From Oceanicoccus sp. KOV_DT_Chl (GTDB lineage Bacteria > Pseudomonadota > Gammaproteobacteria > Pseudomonadales > Dasaniaceae), in the NCBI RefSeq assembly GCF_900120175.1, contig NZ_FQLF01000002.1:2170001-2234000 (forward strand): a stretch of 64,000 nt of DNA. The letters run 5' to 3'. Positions 9,498 through 18,338 of this stretch are shown here, in pieces. How positions within the stretch are numbered: the stretch's first letter is position 1; each line of letters starts with the position of its first letter. Position numbers and translations under genes: made by a program. The notes under the pieces are model-generated. The model worked only from the letters and a program-made list of their open reading frames with translations, searched no databases and was not told the origin of the DNA.

Positions 9498-10592
9498 ATG
9501 TGGTGGAAATATAAGAAAGAAGCCGAACAATGGCAGGCAAAAGCCACCTCGCTGGAAGGGGAGATTGCACAGTTACGTGCTGAGCGTGACGAGGCTCAGC
9601 TGAAGTTTGATGACCTATCCCGGCATAAAAATGAGCGCTCGGAAGCCGATCTCGCATATCAGCAAATTCAAGCGTTGTGGCTAAGTAGTGGCTCAGCGCT
9701 TAAAGATGTCCGTGAGGGGATCGCGCAATCAGCCACGCAATTGAACCAGGAGCGGAATAAAACCCAGCAAACGACGTCGGTATTTAATGACAGCACCATC
9801 GCGTTGGGGAATATTCAAAAGGAAGTGGCGGGTATCGATGAAAAAGCATCGCGTAGCTGCGAAAATATAGATCGGCTAAAAGCGCTGTCGGAAGATATCG
9901 TCAAGTTTGTCGAGGTGATCAATAATATTTCGGCCCAAACCAACTTACTGGCGTTGAATGCGGCTATTGAAGCTGCCCGTGCCGGTGAACAAGGTCGTGG
10001 CTTTGCGGTAGTCGCCGATGAAGTGCGTACCTTGGCGCAACGTGCCAGCGAAGCCGCTGCTGAAATTGGTTCGCTGGTTGATAGCATTGGTGCTGAAACA
10101 ATTAGTACTGATCAGCAGATCCGCGATGTATCTGATGATTGTCGCTTGGTGGCTGAATCTACCGGTAACATCCTGGCAACAGTGAATAGCGCCTTGGAAT
10201 TAGCGCGTCGTATGCAATTGGTTATTGGCGGCTCGGCGAGTAGCAGTCTAGTGCAAACGATCAAGACGGAAGTGACCGTATGGAAGCTGGATGTATATCG
10301 TGTGGTGCTGGGCTTGTCTGATCAATCCATCGATGAACTTTCCGATCAGGGGCGCAGCTATTTTTGGCAGTGGTTAAAAGGGGACGGTTTGGAGGTGAGT
10401 GCCCGCCTGCCGACTTACTCTGCGCTAGAGCATCCTTTCAGTGAGTTGAATCGTTTAGGTATCGAAGCGCTGAACTATAAAATGCTGGATGATCAGGAAA
10501 CGGCATTGCGGGCATTGCAAAATATGGAAAGCAATAGCGTTAAATTGATGGACTTGTTATCTCGATTGGAAGCTGAGCTGCGCGATCTTTAA
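9498..10592 (+). CDS. Soluble methyl-accepting chemotaxis-like protein with degenerate CZB domain
   Basis: A 364-residue cytoplasmic chemoreceptor-like protein. It starts with a coiled coil (residues 1-60) and has no membrane segment. The conserved MCP hairpin tip is intact ([20 protein letters not shown], then [13 protein letters not shown]), so it should contact CheA/CheW. The C-terminal 100 residues align by eye with the CZB zinc-binding domain ([28 protein letters not shown]). The zinc-ligand His and Cys positions are replaced by Val, Gln, Ser, Phe and Asn. It may therefore sense something other than zinc or hypochlorite. No che genes are nearby. Confidence 0.85.
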   Translation: MWWKYKKEAEQWQAKATSLEGEIAQLRAERDEAQLKFDDLSRHKNERSEADLAYQQIQALWLSSGSALKDVREGIAQSATQLNQERNKTQQTTSVFNDSTIALGNIQKEVAGIDEKASRSCENIDRLKALSEDIVKFVEVINNISAQTNLLALNAAIEAARAGEQGRGFAVVADEVRTLAQRASEAAAEIGSLVDSIGAETISTDQQIRDVSDDCRLVAESTGNILATVNSALELARRMQLVIGGSASSSLVQTIKTEVTVWKLDVYRVVLGLSDQSIDELSDQGRSYFWQWLKGDGLEVSARLPTYSALEHPFSELNRLGIEALNYKMLDDQETALRALQNMESNSVKLMDLLSRLEAELRDL

Positions 10593-10877
10593 GGATATTA
10601 GCCGTTCATTTTGGGGGGTATCTGACTTGAGCGGTTTTACCTTCCCACCCTGTGATTTGCACCAGCCACTCTAAATTTGTCTGTGTGCTTGCCTGCCGAC
10701 CTCTCCATTGTGTTGTCTCAGCCCGCCAGGCAGGTTAGTAAATTAAACCGATCAGCACCCTATGGGTGGCATACCAAGTTTTTACTGAAAAGCACAAATC
10801 ATCTACATATACTGCGTTAATGATTGATCATCGGTGCTGGCCGGATCAGCTGTAACAGTAAAAGAGGACGCCAAAGT

Positions 10878-11750
10878 ATGAAATACAATTATCACCACGG
10901 GATGTGCCCGGCAGATCAATATGTGCCTCTCAGTATTGGCGCTGAAGAGCGCGGATTTGATGGCGTTACCATGCCGGAAAGTATTTGCTATCCAAAAGAA
11001 GCGACGTCGCAATACCCGTACAATGCTGACGGTAGTCGTGAGTTCTTGGAGTCAGTACCCTTTATCGAACCGCTGTTATTGTCAGCACATTTGGCGGCGG
11101 TAACCACCAAGTTGACATTCACAACATCGGTGGTGAAATTGGCGATCCGTCAGCCAGCCATTGCAGCGAAGCAATTATCCAGTTTGGCGGTGCTCAGTAA
11201 CAATCGGTTTAAATTTGGTGTGGGGATTAGTCCGTGGGAAGAGGATTTTGAGATCGCACAAATTCCCTGGGCCAAGCGTGGCAAGCGCATGGACGAAATG
11301 GTTGAAATTATTCGCGGCTTAATGGGTGGAGACTATTTTGGCTATAAAGGCGAGATTTTTGATATGCCTGAAATAAAACTCTGCCCCGTCCCTTCTCAAC
11401 CAGTGCCTTTTTTGATTGGCGGTCATTCGAAGCCCGCTTTGAAAAGAGCGGCATTATTAGGGGATGGCTGGATTGCGGCCGGTGCGGATTTGGCGACTAC
11501 CAAATCTTATATCGACGAAATTAATACCCTGCGCAAAGAGTTTGGTCGCGATCATCTTCCTTTTGAAATGTCGGCGATGGGGGCCGAGGCCTTCAGTGCT
11601 GACGGTATCAGGCAGCTAGAGGATATCGGGGTTACGGAAGTTACAGTGGGTTTCCGCAATGTTTATGAACAGGAACCTGATGATAAAAGTGTGGCAGAGA
11701 AACTGGCGATGATGGATTGGTATGCTAACGAAGTGATTGCAAAGGTATAG
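10878..11750 (+). CDS. Luciferase-like (LLM class) flavin-dependent oxidoreductase
   Basis: A TIM-barrel oxidoreductase of the bacterial luciferase family, 290 residues. The ATG at 10878 follows AAAGAGGA and gives MKYNYHHGMCPADQ. Family segments include GAEERGFDGVTMPES, the TKLTFTTSVVKLAIRQPAIAAKQ region, RFKFGVGISPWEEDFE and PVPFLIGGHSKPALKRAA. Such proteins are often labelled F420-dependent from actinobacterial relatives; in a gammaproteobacterium FMN is at least as likely. It is a single gene closed by its own terminator. The substrate is unknown. Confidence 0.85.
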   Translation: MKYNYHHGMCPADQYVPLSIGAEERGFDGVTMPESICYPKEATSQYPYNADGSREFLESVPFIEPLLLSAHLAAVTTKLTFTTSVVKLAIRQPAIAAKQLSSLAVLSNNRFKFGVGISPWEEDFEIAQIPWAKRGKRMDEMVEIIRGLMGGDYFGYKGEIFDMPEIKLCPVPSQPVPFLIGGHSKPALKRAALLGDGWIAAGADLATTKSYIDEINTLRKEFGRDHLPFEMSAMGAEAFSADGIRQLEDIGVTEVTVGFRNVYEQEPDDKSVAEKLAMMDWYANEVIAKV

Positions 11751-11792
11751 TAATAATTAATTATTGAGGCGTATTGTTGCTTCGCGAAAAAT

Positions 11793-11824
11793 AGCCGGGT
11801 TGCTTTAAAGCCCCGGCTTTTTTT
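11793..11824 (+). terminator. Rho-independent terminator after the LLM gene
   Basis: AGCCGGG (11793-11799) pairs with CCCGGCT (11812-11818), followed by a T-run. It ends the LLM oxidoreductase transcript before yebG. Confidence 0.85.
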
Positions 11825-11865
11825 ATCGCCGGTATTTAATAATTAACGCTTGCAAAAACCATATA

Positions 11866-11881
11866 CTGTATTAATATACAG
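11866..11881. promoter_or_regulatory. LexA (SOS) operator upstream of yebG
   Basis: CTGTATTAATATACAG matches the LexA consensus CTGT-N8-ACAG exactly. It sits inside a larger inverted repeat, AAACCATATACTGTA (11856-11870) and TACAGTATATGGTTT (11877-11891), about 70 bases before the yebG ATG. YebG is SOS-induced in E. coli, so the site and gene support each other. Confidence 0.92.
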
Positions 11882-11951
11882 TATATGGTTTGCGCTAGTG
11901 CACTGGCTGCAAAAACTCTAACTTTTTGAGATTGGGCAAGAGGTAATAATA

Positions 11952-12236
11952 ATGGCTGTAGTAGCAATATGGCAGTGTGATCGGGATGGCTCTATGTTTG
12001 AAGATAAAAAAGAGGCAGATGCCTACGATAAAATGCTTGAATTGGCTGAGCAGTTTACTCAGTTATTGGAAAGCCAGATCAAGGGCGTGGATGAAAAATC
12101 GGCTGAAGCCTTTGGTTTATTGCTGGCTAAAAATAAAGAGCTAGTGGCTCAGGCCTGTAAAGGCCGCCCCGATGTGCTGGAGCAAATTTTAAGCCCTACC
12201 TCTGTGACTAATATAGAACAAGCTAAAGCGAGCTAG
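11952..12236 (+). CDS. yebG: YebG family DNA damage-inducible protein
   Basis: A 94-residue cytosolic protein of the YebG family, part of the LexA regulon in enterics; its molecular role is unclear. The opening MAVVAIWQCDRDGSMFEDKK and the hallmark KKEADAYDKMLELAEQ match E. coli YebG in layout. The C-terminal half is a charged helical region. A consensus LexA box lies about 70 bases upstream and a terminator about 40 bases downstream, so it forms a one-gene SOS unit. Confidence 0.93.
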   Translation: MAVVAIWQCDRDGSMFEDKKEADAYDKMLELAEQFTQLLESQIKGVDEKSAEAFGLLLAKNKELVAQACKGRPDVLEQILSPTSVTNIEQAKAS

Positions 12237-12277
12237 TAGCTGCTGACTTTTTACCACCAACCCCAGTGTGGTATTTC

Positions 12278-12306
12278 AGGCCCGTCTCCCCAGCCGGGCC
12301 TTTTTT
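12278..12306 (+). terminator. Rho-independent terminator after yebG
   Basis: AGGCCCG (12278-12284) pairs with CGGGCCT (12295-12301) and is followed by six T residues in all. Confidence 0.88.
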
Positions 12307-12553
12307 GTGTTTAATAATTGCTACTGTTTGTTAGTGGCTAGTCTTATGTGCTTTCCGTGCTGATTGAGCATAGGGTTAAAAATCTATTTTTTTAATTGAA
12401 TCAACCGTGAAACCTATTTTCTTTAAGTGTCACCATAGCTTTGATGCATAACTTATTGAGCTATCAGCTTATAAAAAAATAGTCCAAGTAAAGTGCTGCA
12501 GTCATTTTCACAATCGACTAAATTCGATTGCTGATAATAGTGAGGGTGAGGTC

Positions 12554-13069
12554 ATGTCGGGACAATTACTGATCGAGTATTTGGATAGGCAAAAAGCAAA
12601 TTACCGGCTTGATCGACATCCAGTAGCCTATACTGCGCTGGAAACAGCCCAGGCCAGTCACACTCAGGGCCAAAATTTTGCCAAGGTAGTAATGATAAAA
12701 GTTGATGGCGAGCTAGCGATGATGGTGTTGCCTGCGCATTATCATGTGGCGCCGGATGTACTTCAGGCCGTGCTGTCCGTTGATAAAGTGGTGCTGGCGA
12801 CTGAAAATGAATTTGCCCGTCGTTTTCCACGCTGCGAGCTGGGTGCCATGCCTCCCTTTGGACATTTGTTCGGCTTGGATACTTATATGGTGCCGGTGTT
12901 TGATCGCCAGCAAGAGATTGCCTTTAATGCAGGTAATCATTCGGAATTAATTCGTATGCCAATGACTGAGTATCAACGCTTGGCCGCCGTTACTGAAGTC
13001 CCCTGGGGGGTATTTCCGCCGCCCAAAACAGCAAAATCCCGGTCTCGCCGGTCTCAGCTCTCCGCCTGA
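12554..13069 (+). CDS. YbaK-like aminoacyl-tRNA deacylase domain protein
   Basis: A 171-residue protein with the YbaK/ProX (tRNA-edit) fold, which hydrolyses mis-acylated tRNAs such as Cys- or Ala-tRNA(Pro). The family layout is visible: a helix with TALETAQASH, the lysine-containing strand AKVVMIKVDGELAM, the catalytic-pocket segment GAMPPFGHLFG and a C-terminal strand with FNAGNHSELIRM. A basic tail (KTAKSRSRRSQ) follows the domain. The ATG has a GAGG ribosome site. It stands alone. Which tRNA it edits cannot be said. Confidence 0.85.
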   Translation: MSGQLLIEYLDRQKANYRLDRHPVAYTALETAQASHTQGQNFAKVVMIKVDGELAMMVLPAHYHVAPDVLQAVLSVDKVVLATENEFARRFPRCELGAMPPFGHLFGLDTYMVPVFDRQQEIAFNAGNHSELIRMPMTEYQRLAAVTEVPWGVFPPPKTAKSRSRRSQLSA

Positions 13070-13222
13070 ATTCAGTCGTGTTATCCCGTTTCGCTACTGA
13101 CATATAAGGTCATTTAATCCCTCGGTTTGAACGTAAATGTTATAGGACGCTTGATTGTCGGCGCCTATAATAATGCGCTTGTGAAAATCTAATCGAAAAT
13201 CAACGCCTTGGAGTATTGAGAA

Positions 13223-14245
13223 ATGAAAATTGGTTTACATCAAGGGTATTGGCAGAAACAACCGACTGATCGCTTTATTGAATTAGCACAAAAAGCCGAG
13301 CAGCTAGGGTTTAATTCTGTATTCACCGCGGAAGCTTATGGTTCAGATTGTTTTACGCCATTGGCCGCGATAGCAGCCCATACGGATAAAATTCGTTTAT
13401 GCACCGGGGTTATGCAGATCTCGGCGCGGACACCGGTTTGCGCGGCCATGTCGGCACTGACTTTAGATCATATTAGTAACGGCAGGCTGGCGCTGGGTGT
13501 GGGTGTTTCTGGCCCGCAAGTGGTGGAAGGCTGGTATGGCGAGCAATTTAAACGACCATTACAGCGCACCAAGGAGTGGCAGGATATTTTTAATCAGGTT
13601 ATTGCCCGCGAACAAGGCGTCACGCTGGATGGCGCGCAGTACCACCTTCCTTATAACGGCCCTGACAGTTTGAATTTGGGTAAGCCACTTAAAAGCATTA
13701 CTCATCCACTACGAAAAAAAATCCCCTTATTTTTGGGTGCTGAAGGGCCAAAAAATATAGCCTTGGCTGCGGAGCAGTTTGACGGCTGGCTTCCGATTTT
13801 TGTCTCACCCTACCGAATGGATATTTTTGATGACAGTTTAAAAAATAAAAAAGATGATTTTGAAATCATCGCCATGGTGAATGTGATTGTGAACGAGAAC
13901 CTGGAAGAAGCGCTGATGCCAGGAAAAATGACGATGGCATTATACTTGGGTGGCATGGGTGCGAAAGAAGACAATTTTCATAAAAATTTAATGGGTCGTA
14001 TGGGGTTTGGTGATGCCGCTCAGCAAGTACAGGACTTGTGGATGAGTGGTGATCAGATGGGCGCGATTAATGCGGTGCCAGATGCCTTGGTTGATGAGAT
14101 TTCATTGGTCGGGCCTAAAGATAGAATTCGCGAACGTATAACTGATTGGAAAAACTCCCCAGTAACCGAATTATTGATGGGCCATGCAGGTAACTACGAT
14201 GATACTGTTAGCAATATGGAATTTTTAGCCGAAGCAGTGTTGTAA
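13223..14245 (+). CDS. Luciferase-like (LLM class) oxidoreductase, second copy
   Basis: A 340-residue LLM-family oxidoreductase of the type often called TIGR03559 (annotated F420-dependent). Segments seen are LGFNSVFTAEAYGSDCFTPL, IRLCTGVMQISARTPVCAAM, ISNGRLALGVGVSGPQVVEG and KKIPLFLGAEGPKNIALAAE. The ATG follows GGAG. It is only distantly like the copy at 10.9 kb. It ends one base before the first possible start of the thiolase-like gene, so the two are probably cotranscribed in an acyl-CoA or terpenoid/steroid-type catabolic step. The cofactor (FMN or F420) is open. Confidence 0.87.
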   Translation: MKIGLHQGYWQKQPTDRFIELAQKAEQLGFNSVFTAEAYGSDCFTPLAAIAAHTDKIRLCTGVMQISARTPVCAAMSALTLDHISNGRLALGVGVSGPQVVEGWYGEQFKRPLQRTKEWQDIFNQVIAREQGVTLDGAQYHLPYNGPDSLNLGKPLKSITHPLRKKIPLFLGAEGPKNIALAAEQFDGWLPIFVSPYRMDIFDDSLKNKKDDFEIIAMVNVIVNENLEEALMPGKMTMALYLGGMGAKEDNFHKNLMGRMGFGDAAQQVQDLWMSGDQMGAINAVPDALVDEISLVGPKDRIRERITDWKNSPVTELLMGHAGNYDDTVSNMEFLAEAVL

Positions 14246-14279
14246 CTTGGATACAGTAAGCTCAAAGGTTCTCAACAAT

Positions 14280-15776
14280 ATGATTGAAAAAGTTGACCCG
14301 TTAACGCCGGTGTTAGTGGGTGTGGGTGTAGCGCAACAGCGCAACGGAGACCCGTTAGAAGCGAGTGAAGTCTATCAGCTTATGGTTGAAGCTGTGGAGA
14401 CGGCAGCCGTTGATGCTGGCAGTGAATATCTGTTAGTGGATGCTGAGCGGATTGCAGTACCACGAGGTATGTGGGCTTACTCTGACCCTGCCAGAATAAT
14501 TGCTGATGAAATTGGCGCCACTAACGCGACTACTGTGCTGGCAGAAATTGGTGTGTTGCAACAAAGTTTGATCGCTGATGCTTGTGTCCAGATTGCGAAT
14601 GGGGAGATAGATATTGCCATCGTTGCTGGTGGCGAAGCCAAATACCGACAGTTGCGCAGCACCATCACTAACACAGCATTGGATGAAGATTTTCAACAAG
14701 CGGATGTCACCCCCGATATTACCTTAACGCCAGAGGCTGAACTCTGGTCACCGATTGAAGCGAATGCGGGACTTGCTATGCCGGTCGGGTATTATGCGTT
14801 GATGGAGTCAGCACTGTGCCATGCTCGTGGCGTTAGTGTTGAGCAGCACCGGGATAGTATCGCCGAGCTGTATGAAAATTTTAGTTTGGTGGCGGTAGAT
14901 AATCCTCATGCCTGGAATCGTAATCAAGTCAGTGCAGAGGAAATTCGCAATCCGCAGGGTAAAAATAAAATGTTGGCATTTCCCTATACAAAATTGCACA
15001 ACAGTCAGTGGAATGTAGATCAGGCGGCAGGACTGATTTTTTGTTCAGTGCAAAAAGCGCGTGCATTAGGGATACCGGAAAGTAAATGGATCTATCCTTT
15101 GGCGAGTACCGAATCCAATCACATGGTAAATACTTCCCAGCGAACCGAGTTGCATCGTTGCAAGGGCGCCAAACTGGCGGGCAAAAAGGCATTGGAGCTT
15201 AGTGGTCTTGAGCCTAACGAATTAACACATTTGGATCTCTACAGCTGTTTCCCCGCAGCCGTACAAATTTATGCCGATGAATTGGGTATTCACTATGATC
15301 AATCGTTGACAGTTACTGGTGGTATGACGTTTGGTGGCGGGCCACTGAATAATTATGTGTTACAAGCCACCTGTCGTATCGCTGAACTATTACGTGAGGG
15401 GCGTGCGGTTGGTGAGAGCGGCAATGCGTTGGTAACTTCTGTGAGTGGTATGTTGACAAAGCAGGGGTTTGGCGTGTGGTCGAATATGCCCGCTACCAAT
15501 GGGTTTCAATTTGCTGACGTTACCGCGCAAACAAAATCGGAATGCCACGCAATAGAGCTTGTGGATGGGGTGGCCGGCAAAGGACGCATAGTTGCGTGCA
15601 CGGTATTGTTTAATGGTGATGATGCTAGTCGTGCTATTGCTGTTTGCGATGTGGCAGATGCTAAGCGTACGGTGGTTTACTCTGAAGATATTGCGCTTAT
15701 GCAAAAAATACAGGCCATGGATCTTTGTGGTGAGGATGTATTGATAACGGCAGGCAATACTTTTTCACTGGTTTAG
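14280..15776 (+). CDS. SCP2-type thiolase-like acetyl-CoA acetyltransferase
   Basis: A thiolase-superfamily protein of about 498 residues from the ATG at 14280; a TTG at 14247 would add 11. It has the opening VDPLTPVLVGVGVAQQ, the GEIDIAIVAGGEAKYRQL strand, and a DLYSCFPAAVQIYADELG active-site-like region. The glycine-rich GGMTFGGGPLNNYVLQ follows, and an OB-like C-terminal extension ends at about residue 498. The nucleophilic Cys of classical thiolases is not seen near residues 80-95 (LAEIGVLQQSL). Relatives show the same feature, so the reaction may be non-canonical. It is paired with the LLM oxidoreductase upstream. Confidence 0.83.
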   Translation: MIEKVDPLTPVLVGVGVAQQRNGDPLEASEVYQLMVEAVETAAVDAGSEYLLVDAERIAVPRGMWAYSDPARIIADEIGATNATTVLAEIGVLQQSLIADACVQIANGEIDIAIVAGGEAKYRQLRSTITNTALDEDFQQADVTPDITLTPEAELWSPIEANAGLAMPVGYYALMESALCHARGVSVEQHRDSIAELYENFSLVAVDNPHAWNRNQVSAEEIRNPQGKNKMLAFPYTKLHNSQWNVDQAAGLIFCSVQKARALGIPESKWIYPLASTESNHMVNTSQRTELHRCKGAKLAGKKALELSGLEPNELTHLDLYSCFPAAVQIYADELGIHYDQSLTVTGGMTFGGGPLNNYVLQATCRIAELLREGRAVGESGNALVTSVSGMLTKQGFGVWSNMPATNGFQFADVTAQTKSECHAIELVDGVAGKGRIVACTVLFNGDDASRAIAVCDVADAKRTVVYSEDIALMQKIQAMDLCGEDVLITAGNTFSLV

Positions 15777-15799
15777 ATGCTAGGCGTTAATTTTTTGTT

Positions 15800-16204
15800 T
15801 TAACTATCGTCTAGAAAGCGTTTTTTTGTAGCTTTGGATGGTAGCGGGCAGCTATCAAACCGACCCCAGAGTCGGTAGCGGAAGCGAGCAATAAAACGAT
15901 AGGGTAGATCGGTGATGGCTTGTGGCAGTACAGAAAAAATTGATAACAATCCCCAGGCGCCAGTCAGCTGCGCGCATATTTTAAAAACCGCGCGACTGCG
16001 AATAAAACAATGATCGTTTTGAATTAAAACCAGTGTATTTAAATCGATGTTATCAATGTTATATTGTTGGCAGAGTTGTTTGGCGGCTGCTGATTGCATG
16101 GGAGCAAAAACAAACTGACAATTAGGGTCGCGCTGAATAATGAAATTCACCGCAAAGTGGCAGAATTTACACACGCCGTCAAAAATAATAATGCGCTGGG
16201 TCAT
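15800..16204 (-). CDS. DCC family thiol-disulfide oxidoreductase-like protein (DUF393)
   Basis: A 134-residue protein of the DCC/DUF393 family with the name-giving motif D-G-V-C-K-F-C near residues 9-15. The strand VFAPMQSAAAKQL and the segment DRDP-like QRDPNCQF also fit. It is predicted to have a thioredoxin-like fold; its substrate is unknown. The start codon overlaps the end of the TRAP binding protein gene by four bases, so translation is probably coupled. It converges with the thiolase gene, with only 23 bases between stops. Confidence 0.87.
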   Translation of the reverse strand: MTQRIIIFDGVCKFCHFAVNFIIQRDPNCQFVFAPMQSAAAKQLCQQYNIDNIDLNTLVLIQNDHCFIRSRAVFKICAQLTGAWGLLSIFSVLPQAITDLPYRFIARFRYRLWGRFDSCPLPSKATKKRFLDDS

Positions 16205-17244
16205 GGCGATTGCCGCTGAGTAAAGTCCCGTTTTCCTTGCATCAGTAGCTGATATATTGTTGCGGAGTTGCCGCCTATTTTTTCAATTAATAAATCATGA
16301 TTTTTGGCGGTGGCTTGACGCCATTGCTGGCGTTGAGCGGCGTTTAGTTTGTGGATAGTGACGTTATGACTTTGCGGGTCAGCCAGTAATGTCGCTTCGG
16401 CATTGCGCACGGATTGTCTCAGTTCATCCAGAGTTGGCAGGCTGCGACGTAATGCTTGTCGCCGCTCTTCGGTCAGTTGATCGAACCAGGCTTTATTGGC
16501 GAGAAACATGCCGGTATCAAAGGCGTGTCGAGTCAAGGTGAGGTGGGGCGCCTCTTTCGGTATCCCAGCCAGTGCATAAAAAATACTGCCACTCTCGCCG
16601 CCATCAATTAAACCGGTTTGTAATGACGGCATAATATCCGGGAAGGGTAGTGGCACCATATCAGCGCCAATGGCCTGCACAAAAAGTTGTGAGGAGAGCG
16701 CGTTGCTGGAGCGAAGTTTTTTATGAGCGCTATCAGCAGGTGTGAGAATGGGGTCGCGACTATAGACATTGGTCCAGCCCACTTCAGCCCAGCCTAATAG
16801 GACTAAACCTTGTTGCGCAAACATGTCGCTAAAGGTGTCGCTAAGATAGTGATCCATCACAAAGTCCACCTCGGCTAAAGAGTCGAATAAATAAGGTGCT
16901 AGCAATAAGCCTAATTCTGGCACGATGGACGAGGCGCCTTGCAGTGAGAAGCCGCCAATATGTACTCGACCGCGGCGCAGTTGGGAGAGCGTACTCTCTT
17001 CGCTGCCTAACTGACCTGAAATATAGAACACTGGCTTGAGTGGGGTGCCGGGTATTTGGTCCAAGCGCTGCTGTAGGGTCATCCAACTGTCGTACCACGG
17101 CGTACCCGGTACGGTGATTGCAACAATTTTGGCCTGATTTGCGGGTGCTTGTTGTTGCTCACAGCCACTGAATAACAGGCAGAGTCCAAGGATGGACGGT
17201 ACTATGAAGTTGCGGATAAATCGGTAAGGGCGTTGGTGAAACAT
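16201..17244 (-). CDS. TRAP-type C4/sugar-acid substrate-binding lipoprotein (DctP family), orphan
   Basis: A 347-residue DctP-family binding protein. The signal peptide ends in a lipobox (L-F-S-G-C, Cys about residue 28), so it is lipid-anchored. The family core is visible: LGSEESTLSQLRRGRVHIGG, then LRSSNALSSQLFVQAIGADMV and PLPFPDIMPSLQTGLIDGG. TRAP systems need DctQ and DctM membrane subunits. None is encoded nearby, so it either serves a distant permease or has a different role. It is cotranscribed with the DCC protein and divergent from a GntR regulator. Confidence 0.85.
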   Translation of the reverse strand: MFHQRPYRFIRNFIVPSILGLCLLFSGCEQQQAPANQAKIVAITVPGTPWYDSWMTLQQRLDQIPGTPLKPVFYISGQLGSEESTLSQLRRGRVHIGGFSLQGASSIVPELGLLLAPYLFDSLAEVDFVMDHYLSDTFSDMFAQQGLVLLGWAEVGWTNVYSRDPILTPADSAHKKLRSSNALSSQLFVQAIGADMVPLPFPDIMPSLQTGLIDGGESGSIFYALAGIPKEAPHLTLTRHAFDTGMFLANKAWFDQLTEERRQALRRSLPTLDELRQSVRNAEATLLADPQSHNVTIHKLNAAQRQQWRQATAKNHDLLIEKIGGNSATIYQLLMQGKRDFTQRQSP

Positions 17245-17473
17245 CAGTTAGCAGCCGATTGTATGGATGTGAATTAAAGCGTTGTCCTAGCGTGCTAGTA
17301 CAAGGTAACTAGAGCAATGATAGCCTTAATGTACTATCATTATGGTTACTTGGGCAACACACTGTTATGTATAGAATTTTTAGCTTGCTCGCAAATTACC
17401 CGGCAATATAGTCGGGGTTAGGAACGCTTAGCTAAAGGCGTCGAAAAAACAAAAACACTGCAAAGGCACATCC

Positions 17474-18259
17474 ATGGATTTCATCATTGATAAATTATTT
17501 ACCCAGCATGAATTGAGTTCATTGCGCGGCGAAGCGCCGACGCCGCTTTACTATCAGATGTACACGCTGCTAAAAAATCGAATTTTGGATGGTTCTATCG
17601 CCCACGGCACGCAAATGCCGACCGAGCAGCAATTAGCGGAAGCGTTTAACGTTTCGCGGATTACCGCCAAGCGCGCCATGGATGAATTGGCGGCTGAAGA
17701 ACTGGTGGAGCGTAGACGGGGTAAGGGTACTCACGTGACCCATCATTATGACCCTGAACCGGTACACGCGCCGTTAACCGGAATGCTGGAGAAATTGGCT
17801 AGCATGGGGCGCGATACCAAGGTGCGGGTGTTGGATATTGGTATGTTGGTGCCGCCTGGTGATATTCGAGTGGAGTTAGGTTTAGACGGAGATGATAAGG
17901 CGCATCGGGTTATTCGTGTTCGCAGTGCTGAAGATGGTGAACCTTTCGCGCATTACATTAGCTGGACTGTTGGCCTTGAGCGCGGATTCAGTATGAAGGA
18001 TTTGGAGACCCGAGTTCGTTATGACGTGATGAAAGAGAATGGTTTTGAAGTCACGCGCATTGACCAAAGTATGACGGCAGTCCCCGCGCAGGAATTTGTT
18101 GCCAACGAATTGGATATGAAAGTGGGGGAGCCGGTATTAAAGTTAACACGCCGATCTTATACCGAGGCTGGTCGTTTAGTGGATATTTTGTATTGCCATT
18201 ACAACCCCAAACGATTCCACTACCGTATGTCAATTAGCATGGATGATTATCGCGGTTAG
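17474..18259 (+). CDS. GntR family regulator with UTRA domain (HutC subfamily)
   Basis: A 261-residue transcription factor. Residues about 25-90 form the winged helix (PLYYQMYTLLKNRIL, PTEQQLAEAFNVSRITAKRA, VERRRGKGTHVT). Residues 100-255 form the UTRA effector domain, with HRVIRVRSAEDGEPFAHYIS and the terminal YCHYNPKRFHYRMS. It faces the TRAP/DCC pair across a 229-base gap, precedes the VOC gene, and could control either. A terminator follows directly. The effector is unknown. Confidence 0.92.
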   Translation: MDFIIDKLFTQHELSSLRGEAPTPLYYQMYTLLKNRILDGSIAHGTQMPTEQQLAEAFNVSRITAKRAMDELAAEELVERRRGKGTHVTHHYDPEPVHAPLTGMLEKLASMGRDTKVRVLDIGMLVPPGDIRVELGLDGDDKAHRVIRVRSAEDGEPFAHYISWTVGLERGFSMKDLETRVRYDVMKENGFEVTRIDQSMTAVPAQEFVANELDMKVGEPVLKLTRRSYTEAGRLVDILYCHYNPKRFHYRMSISMDDYRG

Positions 18260-18285
18260 CAATGCGTGAATAGCATGAATCACTG

Positions 18286-18311
18286 AGCGGGTTTTAGTAG
18301 CCCGCTTTTTA
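18286..18311 (+). terminator. Rho-independent terminator after the GntR gene
   Basis: AGCGGG (18286-18291) pairs with CCCGCT (18301-18306), followed by T residues. Confidence 0.85.
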
Positions 18312-18338
18312 CTATCTACCGTAAACAGAATCTCACTT

